From Neckera pumila (taxonomy: Eukaryota; Streptophyta; Bryopsida; Hypnales; Neckeraceae), in contig OZ018412.1 of the NCBI GenBank assembly GCA_963969595.1, forward strand, positions 16,432,501-16,496,500: DNA of 64,000 nt, in the 5' to 3' direction. Below, piece by piece: positions 49,879 through 62,092 of this stretch; the first letter of the stretch is position 1; every line of letters starts with the position of its first letter. The notes beneath the pieces were generated by a model. It saw only the letters and a list, made by a program, of their open reading frames with translations. It was not told where the DNA came from and searched no databases. The translations under genes and the position numbers were made by a program.

Positions 49879-52800
49879 TTACAAGATATCTAAGTAGAAA
49901 TTCATCCAAAGTTCTGTTGGGCTAATCCTCCATTTGAACTCCGTATTCTTGGCGGGGTCCGCGTAATAAACATTCGATGCTTGAAGTGTGCCGTACTCCG
50001 TTTTCAAATAGCAGCGGACAGACAACGCAAAAATGTCCTCCTTCTTAAAGAGGAAGATGACACTATAAGAAACCCATGTTTTTTGGGATGTTTTTATTGT
50101 TTTTTGGAACGCATTATTGTAGACATTGAATAAAACAACCCATGTTTTTGTGTCAACAATGATGTTCAATAAAAGATCAAGATGTTTTATTGAACATCAT
50201 TGTTGACACAAAAACATGGGTTGTTTTATTCAATGTCCACAAAAATGCGTTCCAAAAAATAGTGAAAACATCCCAAAAAACATGGATTTCTTATAGTGGG
50301 AGCAGCACGGGCGGAGCAACACCACGACTTGTGATGTTGTTCAGCATTTCGGCCTTGCATGGAACATATGTCAACTGGATGCAATCATACTCCTTGAACC
50401 TCAGAGCTGCAAATGATGTTGCGGCACTCATGTTGTCCAAGTCCTCCAAAATGAAGAGCCAAACGTTGGGCTCTGTCATTTTTGGCTATAACTTGGTTGC
50501 CAAAAATTTGAAGAGGGGATCCAAGTCTGTTGCGGTACTTGTAGCCCCGGTTCTCGGAATGTCTCGGATGTCCAGCACGGCGAGGGGAACCTCTCGGGCT
50601 TAATATTGATACCGCATGCTAGTCACTAGAGATTTTCCAATAATGTCAACCCCTCGCATTTCCACGACCCCTTCTTCTCTGAAAGTTGATACTTCAACTT
50701 CATGAACCGCAGGAACATGTGATAGACTTTTGCAAATTCCTTCTTCATTTCCCTTACGTATTTTGTCCATGACCGTTCTGCAATCTTTTCTTGAAGTAAT
50801 CCAGCTTGGGATGCGTTAGCAGGAAGTCCCAACTTCCAGATGTGAAGTGGTGGCACTGTTTCCAGGACCTCCAATCTTCGATCACGACATCCCCCCCATT
50901 ATCTACAAATTTAAGTGAAGACTTGATGTCCATTAGATCCTAACATACGACCTTCTTGCATTTCTTGCGCTCATTCCAGTCCGGGTTTGACATATTGTCC
51001 ACGACCAAAATTTTTGGTTTGCCGAATGACACCTTTGGATACACCACTCTCCTTTTTGGTGTGACACCAAGGAGATGCTGCGCTTGCTCTTCAAAATCCT
51101 TGTCCGTGAAGCGTCCCCTGTACCTAAAATCTCCCTTTTGAGGGTGACCCTTTTGTAATGCTTTCCTTCCTTGTAAGGTTTAGTGTGATGGGATCAATGA
51201 TATCGCCATCAACTTGCTTTGCCAAGAATTGCTTCCCGAACTCAAAGATATCGTTCAGAAGCGTCATTATCTGGATCTCATTTTTTAGGTCCAAAGGGAC
51301 TTCCAATATTTGCGCCGTCCTTGTCTGGATTCAAGCTCTGGTATCTGTCAACGACCGCGTCTATGAAGTTGTGTGGAGACAGAGAATTACTGATGTTAGA
51401 ATGAGGTTGGAGAGGTTAATATTGGCGAAACTTCTGCTTAATGTCGACCCAAAGATATGGTCCCTTTCCCATCGGGCCCTCCGGTAATCAAGAACACGTT
51501 GTACGTGATTGACAACAAGCCTTTATTGTTGAGTTGAGTATAAAGATTAGGGGATATGATTTTACCTTGTAGTTGTTTAGGTTGTAGACGGAGTCGTTGC
51601 CTTGAACAGCATTGTCATTCTTCTCCGGTGTTGGGCGCTTGCAGGCAATCCAGATGTTCCAACAACTAACAATCTGGTTCCCCCATGTTGACTAAGCGAA
51701 TTCCAGGTGATTGGTTGCGTTGTAAAACTGGGATATCTTCCGCAGCTTATTTGCATCCAGTGTCCACACACTGGATGCATCCCATCTCTGAAGCTCCACT
51801 TATCTTTCTTCGCCGCATCCTGATATCTGGAGCTCTAATGATGCGGTGATTCTGTGCTGGCCGTTTATGATCATGAATCGGCTGTTCTTGATCTCTTCCC
51901 ATGATCCCGGCTTCCTTAAAAGCAACTCATCTTTTTCGTTGACTGGCGTGAGGCATACCTTTTGCCGTTGCCTTATGTCAACGAGCATGATGAGGAAGTC
52001 CTTATTTTTGTCAATCAAGTCTCTCTGGAGTGCGCAGATGACGTACTGGTCTTTCGCAATTATGCATTGTTGATGTCCACGCTCACTGTCGCGTTGTCGA
52101 AAAGGAAGCAATGCTAGTGTTCCACCCAGAAGGTTTTCTGAATGATTGCGTGCTTCTGGTAGTCTTCGACGGGTTCGGCGGTTGGATTTGCCACGACCTG
52201 GATAAGGGCTGACCCGGAACTTCCAGCCCTAGCGGCTTCTCCACAATTAATTTTCTTCCACTTTCTTGTGGACTCAGCTCTTGTGGAAGTCGATTTGTTT
52301 CTTTTTTTCTGGCTTGGTTTCACACCTTGATTTTCTTCTCCGGTTGCACCAGATGGAGGTATTTTTGCAGCACTTGTCAAAGAGCTCCTGTCACGAGTAG
52401 CTTTCTTCCCACTTCTGATAGGGGCTCCACCTTCTCTACCGCATATCGATAGAGAATCATGAAGATCAGCTGCAATCTGGTGGCGTTTGCTTGTGTTGTG
52501 GTGTCTCTCCAAGGGACATACCCAAGTGTCTCAAACTCTTCATTTAGGGAGTCCATTTGGAATCCCTCAAGGAAGGTCATTAGATTCTTTAGGTCAAATT
52601 TTCCGTAGCTAGAGCACACATTTATTACGATGGAGTGGCAGTGCTTTCTAACTACCAAGTTGTCATCTACTTCTCGGAGGGTGATGACTACGTAGTTTTT
52701 TTGGTGATGGCTAATGAACATGACCTTCTCGTTCATGTTCCAGGGGAGATACTTTGTTTGACCCTGAACTCTGTATATTAGATAAACAAAGTTTTTCCAC

Positions 52801-52976
52801 CTGTTCATCTCAAAACTCCATATCTGGATGTGATCTTTAAACTGCCAAAGGGTGCCGAAGCTGTTCGCCATTTTGATGATGAAAGGTTTATCCTCCAGTG
52901 GATTGACAAAGGGCTCTAGATGGTGCTCTGTCTTTCTGTAGTCGTAGGCTTCATTCTCATCCATTATTTGAGACCT
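49745..52976 (-). pseudogene. ParB/Srx-like plus DNA-methyltransferase-like protein, decayed
   Basis: The exon starts after TTTTGCAG (52977); the first Met is at 52964 (MDENEAYDYRKTEHHLEPFV). The N-terminal ~190 residues (WQFKDHIQIWSFEMNRWKNF, VVITLREVDDNLVVRKHC) are unrecognised. Then a low-complexity KKRNKSTSTRAESTRKW linker, FWVEH-HCFLFDNATVSVDIN, and a ParB/sulfiredoxin-type core ending NSRFMIINGQHRITASLELQ (about 51850). Next come RWDASSVWTLDANKLRKISQ, ILVVDNMSNPDWNERKKCKK, WTKYVREMKKEFAKVYHMFL, VWLFILEDLDNMSAATSFAA, ASNVYYADPAKNTEFKWRIS and NVLGIYTGAKFML. The last resembles the late motif I (VLDPFAGSG type) of ParB-linked N4/N6 DNA methyltransferases, but key residues differ. At least four frame changes, several stops (51802, 51694, 49881) and a MITE interrupt it. 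Confidence 0.5.
50061..50298. mobile_element. CACTA-like fold-back MITE inside the methyltransferase-like exon
   Basis: 238 bp; the left end CACTATAAGAAACCCATG and right end CATGGATTTCTTATAGTG pair along nearly the whole length (arms ~110 bp around AAAGATCAAGAT). Flanking triplets on the minus strand are TCC and TCA, a 3-bp duplication with one change. Removing the element and one triplet rejoins the host frame from APPVLL to IFLFKKED, showing that it inserted into a coding exon. Confidence 0.82.
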
Positions 52977-53008
52977 GCAAAATAGAATTTTAATTATGTT
53001 AAGCACTG

Positions 53009-53726
53009 ACTATACTCGACCCGACGATATGTTGAGAACCCTTAGGTCATCTGTTTGAACGTAGAGAAGGGCAATAGAGGAGCGCCATGATTGTGTTTAC
53101 ACTCGATCCGACTGTCATTTCTTTACTTCAAGGACGATTTTTTATCTTAGAAGATGTTAGTTTTTATTTTCTTATTTTTCTTGTATGCTGTTGCAATTGT
53201 TATATAGTTAGGGTGTTATTGTTGATTCGAGTATACTCGCAAAATTTTGTTCTTTCTTCCGCGGTTCCGCCTGGTTTATTTTATTTTTACGCTTTTACTG
53301 TTGGATCGAGTATAGCAGTCTTCTTTGCTTCTGGTTTGATGCGTTGTCTGCTTGGGCTGGCTGTTATACTCGACACGATTAAGTGGTGGTAATTTGCTTG
53401 TAGGTGCTTTCTGTTTTCAACAGTTATTTTTTAGTATGCTGTTTTTGCAGTTAGTGTGATCTACTCGTTTAATGTTTATTATCGAGTTGAGTATAGCAAT
53501 CTTTTTTCTTGTGATTTGATTCGCTCTTTGCGTTCTAAGGCTATTATAGTCGATCTGATGATATGGTGGTAAATTGTGTTGTTACTGGCATTTATTTTTA
53601 GCATTAAATCCTTGGACCTCACTAGGCTACTTACGCAATTAGTGTTTATGTGCCACTCTAACTGTTTATCATCGAGTCAAGTATACAAATACAATCTTCT
53701 GTGTTGACGGGTGATATCCTCGACCC
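53009..53726. promoter_or_regulatory. Cluster of TATACTCGAC-type near-palindromes upstream of the minus-strand unit
   Basis: About ten copies in 720 bp, for example TATACTCGACCCGACGATAT (53011), CGAGTATACTCGC (53228), GGATCGAGTATAGCA (53303), TATACTCGACACGAT (53366), ATCGAGTTGAGTATAGC (53481), ATCGAGTCAAGTATAC (53671). They occur in both orientations on an AT-rich background. The cluster is repeated at 61066-62042. Confidence 0.7.
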
Positions 53727-53730
53727 GAGA

Positions 53731-55654
53731 ATAAACATCATAACGAGGACTTCGTCAAACGCATGCCTTGTACTTCCTAAACCCTAATCTACAGCATCCT
53801 GACCAACGCTCCCTAAATTCTAATCCACAACATCCTGAGCAACATTCCCTAAATCCTAATCCAAAACTGCCAACTTAGCTACTAAGTTTATTGTTTGACA
53901 AGAAATCGCGCAAATGAAACGTACCTGGAAGCTAAACAACAAAGTTCCCCCTCAAATCCAAGAAAAAAGACAATAACACCCTCTGATTTTTGCCAAATTC
54001 TGCAATGACAATGGTAGAATTTAGATAATTGAGAAAACAAAAAACAAGACACAGAACATATGAAGGAAGGAAATGAAGAGCAACAACTCTGAAACAAAAA
54101 CCATCACAAGAAATTATTCAACAAAAATTTTTATAGCTGAACCCTAAATGCAATTGTCTGGAAAGGCATACCCTAAATTCAAATGCTAAATCTTGAATGC
54201 AATTGTCTATAAAGGCATATCCTAAATTTAGATGTTGAGCCTCAAAGCAAAATCGTCAAAGCAAAACCCTAAATCCCTCAAAGCAAAATCCTAAATCCCT
54301 TAATGCAAAATCCTAAAAGGAAATTGGATCTTCAAAGCAAATCCCTCAAAGCAAAACGCTGAAAGCAAATCGGATTTTTCAACTAAGCTAAATCTAAGCT
54401 CAACCCTTGAATCTAGACAAGCAAAATGCTGAAGGCAAACCCTTTTGTGAATGAATTCTCGACACCAACAACAAGGCATTTTTTTTAGTGCTACATGTGC
54501 GCCAATTGCACCAACACTCGCACTGCTTGTGTTTCCCAGCAAACCTTCTCCAAACCCGAAAAAGAAAACTCCCCGCGCTCCTCACAAAAACCAAAAATCC
54601 CTCACCGATAGAATGAAGAAAGCATAAAACAACCACTAAGAAACTTATGCACATCTGCAATCTTAGTCACTCCAGCACCCACCCTCCACTCGCTCTCGCT
54701 TTGGTCCAACACCGCACTATCACTCCTCCACAACACTGGTCCACCGCACTCCAACAACACTGGCACACAACAAATCCAAAAACAAAACTCTGGAGATGGA
54801 ATTGAAAAATAGAACCCTGCGCCGCTCTTCTCACTCTCCGAATGCTTGACACCTTGGCGATGCAATTGAAAAACAAAACAATGGTTACTTTTAGTAAAGC
54901 AAAAACGGTGCGACACTGCTTCCCCAAAACATGAAAGTAAAGGAAAAGAGAAAGCAAGAATGCACTGTAAGTACCTGCTTCAAACTAAAGGGATAAGTCA
55001 CACAACGCAGCCTACGCACTCGATCCGTTTGATTTCCAACGAAAAACTCAAAACTCAAAATTCAAAATCTCTTCTACAGAGCAAAATCCGAGGAGACAAT
55101 TGCAATCTCGCTTCGGGCTCTAAATCCTAAGTGTGAAATACAAGAATAGCCTCAGGAGCTCGCTGTTTTTCCTATAATGATAGTGAGATGTCAGGCAGCG
55201 AGCATCTGTTTGTCACGATAGGTTTGAAAAAGAAAAATTGCAGTTACTCAAAATCCTAAAATCCAACACTGCATCATAGCAGACAGACACCGCCCCAAAG
55301 TGAATTTATCTTCATAGATTCCAAACTCAACAATATAGGAATTTAATTGAGCTCCATGCAAATCGCGTCTCCGGCAAAAAACCTTAAGCAAATCCACGCA
55401 AAATCCCCCTCCAAGTAAGGTTCAAAACTGTTGCTACATGACTATATGCGACGCTCTGACAAAACCCTGGCGACGCAATGAAAACTCTCCGAATGCTCTT
55501 TGACGAAACCCTGGTGCACAATGCAAACAAAACCTGGCGCCGCCTTTGAAGGGAGATGACACCCACCCCAACCTGGTACGTTCCTTCCGAACCTCCTTGC
55601 CAAACGTGAATGTTATTGCCGAATCTCCTAAGCAAACCCCGAACCTACATGCCG
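53731..55654 (-). other. GC-richer leader-like region with minisatellites
   Basis: 53765-53880 is a ~43-bp tandem (CCCTAAATYCTAATCCA-AA). 54241-54370 is a ~22-bp tandem of TCAAAGCAAAACCCTAAATCC. 54600-55600 is relatively GC-rich, with minus-strand frames but no recognisable product or continuity. It may be the promoter/leader of the minus-strand unit. Confidence 0.4.
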
Positions 55655-56721
55655 AACCTCTAAAATTGCCATTTGGAATTGTTAAAGTACCAAATTTTGG
55701 GAAAAAAACGACTGAAAAACAAATGTAACCAAAGGATCTTATAGTATGGTGACTTGAAAGCATGCGGTAAAAATTTCGGAAACATCCACCGCATGGATTG
55801 CAAGATATAGGCATTGAAACTCAGTAAAATCATTTTTTGGGCCCTGTAAAATACGTGGCAACAACACTTTACAAGCTCACTTTCAATGAAAAATGTTTAA
55901 AATGATGGTGCCTCTCTGGATACTTTTTTTTAGAGAAGTTGGCTACATGCTCAGAAAATTTCACATCATTTGGAATTGTTCAACATAATTATTGGTAAAA
56001 AACAATTGTAGAGAATGATACAAAAAACTAAATTGTCAAGAATTTAATTATAGAACTGGAAAATCCCAATCCCAATGGTTGCAATGTTTGTTTCTTTTAT
56101 AAATTGGAAATTGAATAAGACAAAAGACATCAAGATTTATTCTAGAATAGTGAATCCATAGTTACCTGCCCGCAAACTAAAATCTTCAATTGTCTGCAAA
56201 CTAAAAGTTGTCATAATTTTTAATTCATTGATCAAAATGGGATGATTCAAAGCACTATATATAGGGATAACTCCAAAAAACGAATTATAAATATTTAATT
56301 TTTGAAAAAAGTAATTTTTTGATCTAATATCCGGTGTACCCAATTACAAAAAAAAAATAACATATTAGGTCTTAAATTCTTACTCAAATTTCCAAATGTC
56401 ATGAAAATTGATCAAAATGGGATGATTGAAAGCATTACATATTAATAGAACTCTAGGAAACCAATTCCAAATTTCTTTTTTTGGAAAAAGTAATTTTTTT
56501 TATTTATCCAAACTGCCCAACTACAAAAAAAAATAACATATTAGGCCATAACTTCTGACTCACATTTCCAAATGTCATGAAACTTAGTGCATATGAAAGA
56601 CATTCCTTGTCCATACCTTTCATTAAAATTGTAGCCAGAAATTTAGAAATCTCCAATCACACGTACTTGCCCAAAATCTCTAAATAGCCATAAAACGCAT
56701 GTTGGTCTTTTAGATGTTAAG
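55655..56721. mobile_element. Family A copy, left end lost, inside the large element
   Basis: Follows family A from GAACCTCTAAAATTGCC to GCATGTTGGTCTTTTAGATGTTAA (TTAA at 56717-56720). An internal ~190-bp stretch (GATCAAAATGGGATGATT) is duplicated at 56230 and 56408. Confidence 0.68.
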
Positions 56722-56865
56722 GAACAAAGTTTAGGGTTATAAATCATTTCTTCCACATACTTAGATATGGACTTGATTTTGAAGAGGACTATTTATGGCA
56801 AAGTGAAGATGACTACTTACAGCAATTTTTGAGTTAGTTTCCAACTGGCTAATTGATTTTCTACA

Positions 56866-58655
56866 TTTACTTCAATACAAATTCTATAATTTTATAGAAA
56901 TTGGATTCATTAAAGTATTATTGATGTTGAAAATTCAATTTTAAAATGACTTTTTAAACTATGTAAACACGTGTTTGAAATTTGGGTTAACATAAATCTT
57001 ATAATTATATTAAAAAAGTTTCCAACTTGTTGGATTACTTTTTTCAATTATTTCAATACTAACTCTATGACTTTTTAAACTTGGGTTCATTAAAACATAG
57101 TCAATATAAATTTATTTTTTATTCACATTTTAAACTATGTAAGTACGTGCATAAATTTACTAGGATGAAAATGAATTCTAAACTAATATGAAATCTAAAT
57201 TAATATAAAATCCAAATCCATGTGTCTCTTTTTAATGACTCATGAAGCTTTAGGCCTGTGAAATGCATGGCCAATTTATGTTCACAAACACTAAAATACA
57301 GCAAACGTTGTACTTTGAAGGAGTCATGGCAAAAATGTCATGCAATTTTTACGTAATTGCATAAAATCAAGTCCAACAGTGCAATCACAAATTCTTTATG
57401 TTTGGATTATTTACAGCTTGTCCATTTTTTTTTCATGGTCTTTGCATTCAAAGTTCATGACATTTGAGTCTTTGGTTCATTAAACTACAATCCACTGGCA
57501 ATTGATTTTTTTTGCTTTATGAATTATATTCAAGAAAATGGGGCTCTAATTTTTGTGCAATCACAAATTCTTTGTGATTGGATCATTTACAACTTGTACA
57601 TATTTTTTTTCATGCTCTTTGCATTCAAAGTTTATTACATTTGAGTCTTTGGTTCATTAAACTACAATCCACTGGCAATTGATTTTTTTTGCTTTATGAA
57701 TTATATTCAAGAAAATGGGGCTCTAATTTTTGTGCAATCACAAATTCTTTGTGATTGGATCATTTACAACTTGTACATATTTTTTTTCATGCTCTTTGCA
57801 TTCAAAGTTCATGACATTTGAGTTTTGGGTTCTTTAAACTATAGTCCTTGGGTAATGGATTTTTTTTGCTTTGTGAATTATATTCAAGAAAATGGGGTTC
57901 TAATTTTAGTGCACTCACAAATTCTTTTTGTTTGAATTATTTACAACTTGTACATTTTTTTTCATGCACTTTGCATTTGAAGTTCATGACATTTGAGTTT
58001 TTAGTTATTTAAACTACAGGGCATGGGTAATTGATTTTTCTTTTGTTGTGAATTATATTCAAGAAAATGGGGCTCTAATTTTCAAGTGCTCACCAAATCT
58101 TTATGTTTGGTTTATTTACAACTTGTATTTTTTCTTCCACGCTCTTTGCATTCTGATTTCATGACATTTTAGTTTTTGGTTCTTTAAACTACAGGGCATG
58201 GTATTTAATTCTTCTTCTTTGTGAATTATGTTCAATAAAATGGGGCTTGTAAATTATGTTCAAGAAAATTGTGAATTATGTTCATTTATTTCAATACAAG
58301 TTCTATAATTTTATAGTAACTGGATCCATTTAAATATTAGTGATGTTGAAAATTCAATTTTAAAATGACACCCTAAACTATGTAAATAAGTGCTTGAGAT
58401 TTGGATCAATATAAATCTCATAATTATATTAAAAAAATATCCAACTTGTTGGATTATTTTTTTCAATTATTTCAATACTAACTCTATGACTTTCTAGGAC
58501 TTGGGTTTACTAAAACATAGTCAATATAAATTTAGTTTTTATTCAGACACATTTTAAACTATGTAAGTATGTACATGAATTTACCAGGATTAATATGAAG
58601 TCTAAACTAATATCAAATCTAAATTAATATAAAATATAAATCCATAAATTTCTTT
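56866..58655. repeat. ~370-bp direct repeat (56866-57235 and 58284-58655)
   Basis: Both copies run through ATTCAATTTTAAAATGAC, TATGTAAA-A-GTG-TTGA-ATTTGG, TCCAACTTGTTGGATTA and AACATAGTCAATATAAATTTA. The second copy splits the 177-bp tandem array, so array and repeat were amplified together as a higher-order unit. Confidence 0.7.
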
Positions 58656-59530
58656 TTCACAGTCCTTGGGTAATGGATTTTTTTTGCTTTGTGAATTATA
58701 TTCAAGAAAATGAGGCTCAAATTTTAGTGAGATCACAAATTCTTTATGTTTGGATCATTTATAACTTGTCCATTTTTTTTTCATGCTCTTTGCATTCAAA
58801 GTTTATGACATTTGAGTTTTTGGTTCTCTAAACTACAGTCTATAGGTAATGGATTTTTTTTGCTTTGCAAATTATATTCAAGAATATGGGGCTCCAACTT
58901 TAGTAGGACTGTGGGATCACAAATTCTTTACGTTTGGATCATTTACAACTTGTCCATTTTTCTTTCATATGCTCTTTGCATCCAAAGTTCATGACATTTG
59001 AGTGTTTGGTTCTATGTAGTACAGGCCACGGAAAATTGATGTTTTTTTTATTGTAAATTATATTAAAAAGAGTTGGACTCTAGTTTTAGTGCGCTCACAA
59101 ATTGTTCATGTTTGGATTATTTATAACTTGTACATTTTTTTTTCATGCTCTTTGCATCAAAGTTCATGACATTTGAGCCCTTGGTTCATTGAACTACAGT
59201 CTACAGTCAATTGAATATTTTTTCTCTATGAATTGTATTCAAGAAAATGGGGCTCTAATTTAGTGCGCTTACAAATTGTTTATACTTGAATTATTTACAA
59301 CTTCTGCATTTTCTTTCATATGCTCTTTTTATTCAAAGTTCATGACATTTGGAAGTTTGGTTCTTTAAAGTACAATCCATGGGTAATTGGCTTTTTTTTT
59401 GTTGTGAATTATATTCAATAAAATGGGGCTCTAATTTTAGTGTGCTCACAAATTGTTTATGTTTGGATTATTTATAGCTTGTACATTTTTTTTTTCAAGC
59501 TCTTTGCACTCGAAGCTCATGACATTTCGA
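57385..59530. repeat. Tandem array, ~177-bp unit, about ten copies
   Basis: TCACAAATTCTTTATGTTTG-like unit starts lie near 57385, 57561, 57738, 57915 and 58090, then after the 58.2-58.66 kb interruption at 58733, 58916, 59095, 59268 and 59446. Each unit continues with ATGCTCTTTGCATTCAAAG, TTCATGACATTTGAG and ATTCAAGAAAATGGGGCTC. The second and third units are nearly identical, the outer ones diverged, as expected for recent unequal exchange in the middle. No coding sense. Confidence 0.85.
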
Positions 59531-60399
59531 ATTTTATTAAGAAATAATATATCTCATGCATGATTTTCATGAGATTCATTGTATAAACTATAGTGACAAT
59601 TTTGTTTAATTATTTTGAATGGTCTTAAATACGCAACCAACTTCATGAATGATTAAAGATGATGACTTCATTTGTCAGCACAAGTTGCAAATAGTTTAGG
59701 CATTACTTTTAAATGTATGGCTGCATTCAATTTACTACCCATGTTTTTTATTTTACATTGGAACCCGAAAAGAATGATCCCTACCCTGGATTTTAGAAAA
59801 TCACAAATGCATGAGTAAAAAACAAATGTGCTTGCAGGCTTTTTAAAAAAAATGTAAAAGTTGAAAATAGTCTAGGTATTACTTTCAAATGCATGGCCGC
59901 ATTCACTTTGCCATACAATTTCTTTCCATACGTAAATGCATTGTTTTTATGGTTTACAGATTTGTAGTTTATGAAAGTGCAAAACATGGCCCATTGGTTT
60001 TTTGTTCCGCAAACCTTAAACCTAAAATCCTAAACCCTAAATCTTAAATCCAAACCCTAAACCCTAACCCCATACCTTGATTCTACTCCTTAAACCCAGA
60101 AGCTTGAAACCGCCACGTATAAAGTCGCAAGGAATTTGTAAAAAGCAACAAAAATGAGGGTTTTTTGTTTGACAGCAAGACACGTGCAAAAAAGCAAGTA
60201 GAAAATTCATTGAGAACTGGAAAAAAGAGCACTCCGTGATTTTGTGAGTTAAGCACTTAGAATCGAATAAAGCAATTGCAGCAATAGTAGGGAATTGTCA
60301 GGAATGGATCGCTTGGTAGATCTTTTTAAAGCCTAGAACAGTTTTTGACGTGGAAAGAACTAAAAGCGCCCCAAAATTGGGAGGGCATTAATGTTTGTT
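59531..60399. other. Intergenic with interstitial telomere-like repeats (60022-60073)
   Basis: 60022-60073 contains degenerate and exact copies of the plant telomere unit (CCTAAACCCTAAATC, AAACCCTAAACCCTAACCCC). The rest is AT-rich with no supported gene. Confidence 0.7.
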
Positions 60400-62092
60400 G
60401 CCAGGCTTTTCAAACGTCAAATTCTAGCACCCGTTGCCTTCGAGCAATTTTGAATCTTCAGAGTTTCGCGCCTATCGACTTCAAAAAAATTTTAATCTTC
60501 TGATTTTCACGCCTTCTTTCCTTCTCGCGCCTTCCTTCCCGTGCCTTCCTCTTGCAAGCCTCCTCCTCCGCCAAACACCTTGACATCCCGTGCTTTTCTC
60601 TCTGGCGCAAGCAAGCGGCATCAGCGATTCACTTGCGTTGCTGCTTCTGCATCCCTCTCGTGCACCGCATTGCCTTTTGATCTGCGGGAGTAATTATGTA
60701 CCTCTCCCGATTCCATGTACTCCGTGAAGTGTGTGAAGGTTGCAACTTGTTTATCTAGATCCGTTTGTGGTAAGCAATGTTGTTCGTTTTCTAGTTTGCG
60801 TAGAACCTTGTTCTTCACGTTTCTGGACACCTCATTTCTCTCATTTTTGTTGCTTATCAAGCCTGCACGCATTTCATATTCTTTACTTCCCTAGATGAGA
60901 TATCAATGAGTAAATTAAAAATGTTTTGTTTGTGTAGCAATTTTGTATGCAGGCGTCACTCTCTGAGTTTCTCTGATGGTGAATCGCTATTGGCTCCACG
61001 TTTTGCGGCGAAAATGTCAAAAGTATTTTCAGGTATATTTGTATTTGTTTTGGAAACTATACACCTATACTTGAGTCGACTATAATCATTGAATGAGTTG
61101 TCATTTTAGAAACACCTTAATTGTCTCATGATTTCAGACACTGTAACAAAACGTACTGTAGTCAAGTCGACTATACAATGACTCATTTGTTTTTCTCGAC
61201 TGGATACAGTAGTCTATCACAAACTAGGGCTCAGGACCACTTTAGAAATTTGACCTGAACTATACTCGATCCGAATATAAGCATCGAACAATTTGTCATT
61301 TCAGGAACACCTTAATTATCTCATGATTTCCAGCACTGCAATAAAATGTAGTATAGTCGATTCGACTATATAATGATTCATCCATTTCACAACTGCCTAC
61401 TCCAGTCTATCAGAAATTATGGCTCATGACGACTTCTGAAATTTGACCTGACTATATTCGACTCGACTATACGGTAATAAAGACAATTGTTGATACAATT
61501 TTTCATCCAATGATAACTGTAATGTTACTCGTATTTTACCGTTTGTGGGAGACATTGGAGACCTTTCGCATGCATCTCTATACTCGTGTAGACTGAAACT
61601 ACTGTGTCTATAGTCGAGTCGACTCTAGATGGAGAGTCACACTTTTAGTATATTGCGGTTTCAATTTTTTACATAATTTTCTTCTTTTACTCTTCCACAA
61701 TTTCTATTGTTAGTGGTATAAGTAAGTTTGTGGAATGGCAAGTTTGTTTTCTTTTTAATATATTCGACATCTTTGTGTTCTCTAGGTCTTGTTCCTAACC
61801 TCCACTAAACATTCAAATATATCAATTGTACCGTCATTAGGAAGTAGTGTAATCTAGATTAGCTGGTAATGCCGCTTGAGGATGAAGATATGGAATGATA
61901 GTACTTCTTTATTTATAGTTGGCTCGACGATAGCTTGTTGTTTTGATTACATATTCCATTGTTTCTAGTACATTGTCTGTTACTTTGGAATGTAATCGAA
62001 ATGTTTCCGTAGTTACACTATGTTATACTCAAGTCGAGTATATTTATCATTGATGTCAGTTTCATTCATCATTTTGTTGTTTTAGGTTCACT
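60400..62092 (+). promoter_or_regulatory. Promoter/leader of the transposase-like gene with iterated palindromes
   Basis: 60400-60900 is a pyrimidine- and GC-rich leader-like stretch. 61066-62042 carries about nine copies of the TATACTCGAC-type motif, for example ACTTGAGTCGACTATA (61070), GTAGTCAAGTCGACTATA (61158), ATACTCGATCCGAATATA (61262), TATAGTCGATTCGACTATA (61347), TATAGTCGAGTCGACTC (61609) and TATACTCAAGTCGAGTATA (62024). An acceptor-like TTGTTTTAG/GTTCACT (ending 62085) precedes the first ATG by 7 bases, suggesting a leader intron. Confidence 0.6.

Noticed and set aside
50061..50298. 50190-50603 and 49879-50169 identical N-termini (MNIIVDTKTWVVLFNV) as duplicated proteins
   Set aside because: The shared start comes from the two arms of the fold-back MITE being inverted copies; it is not protein homology.
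57385..59530. CRISPR-like array
   Set aside because: The repeated unit is ~177 bp and contiguous, with no short repeat/unique spacer alternation, and the genome is eukaryotic.
60016..60073. Chromosome end or true telomere
   Set aside because: Only a few degenerate CCCTAAA units occur and coding sequence continues beyond; this is interstitial.
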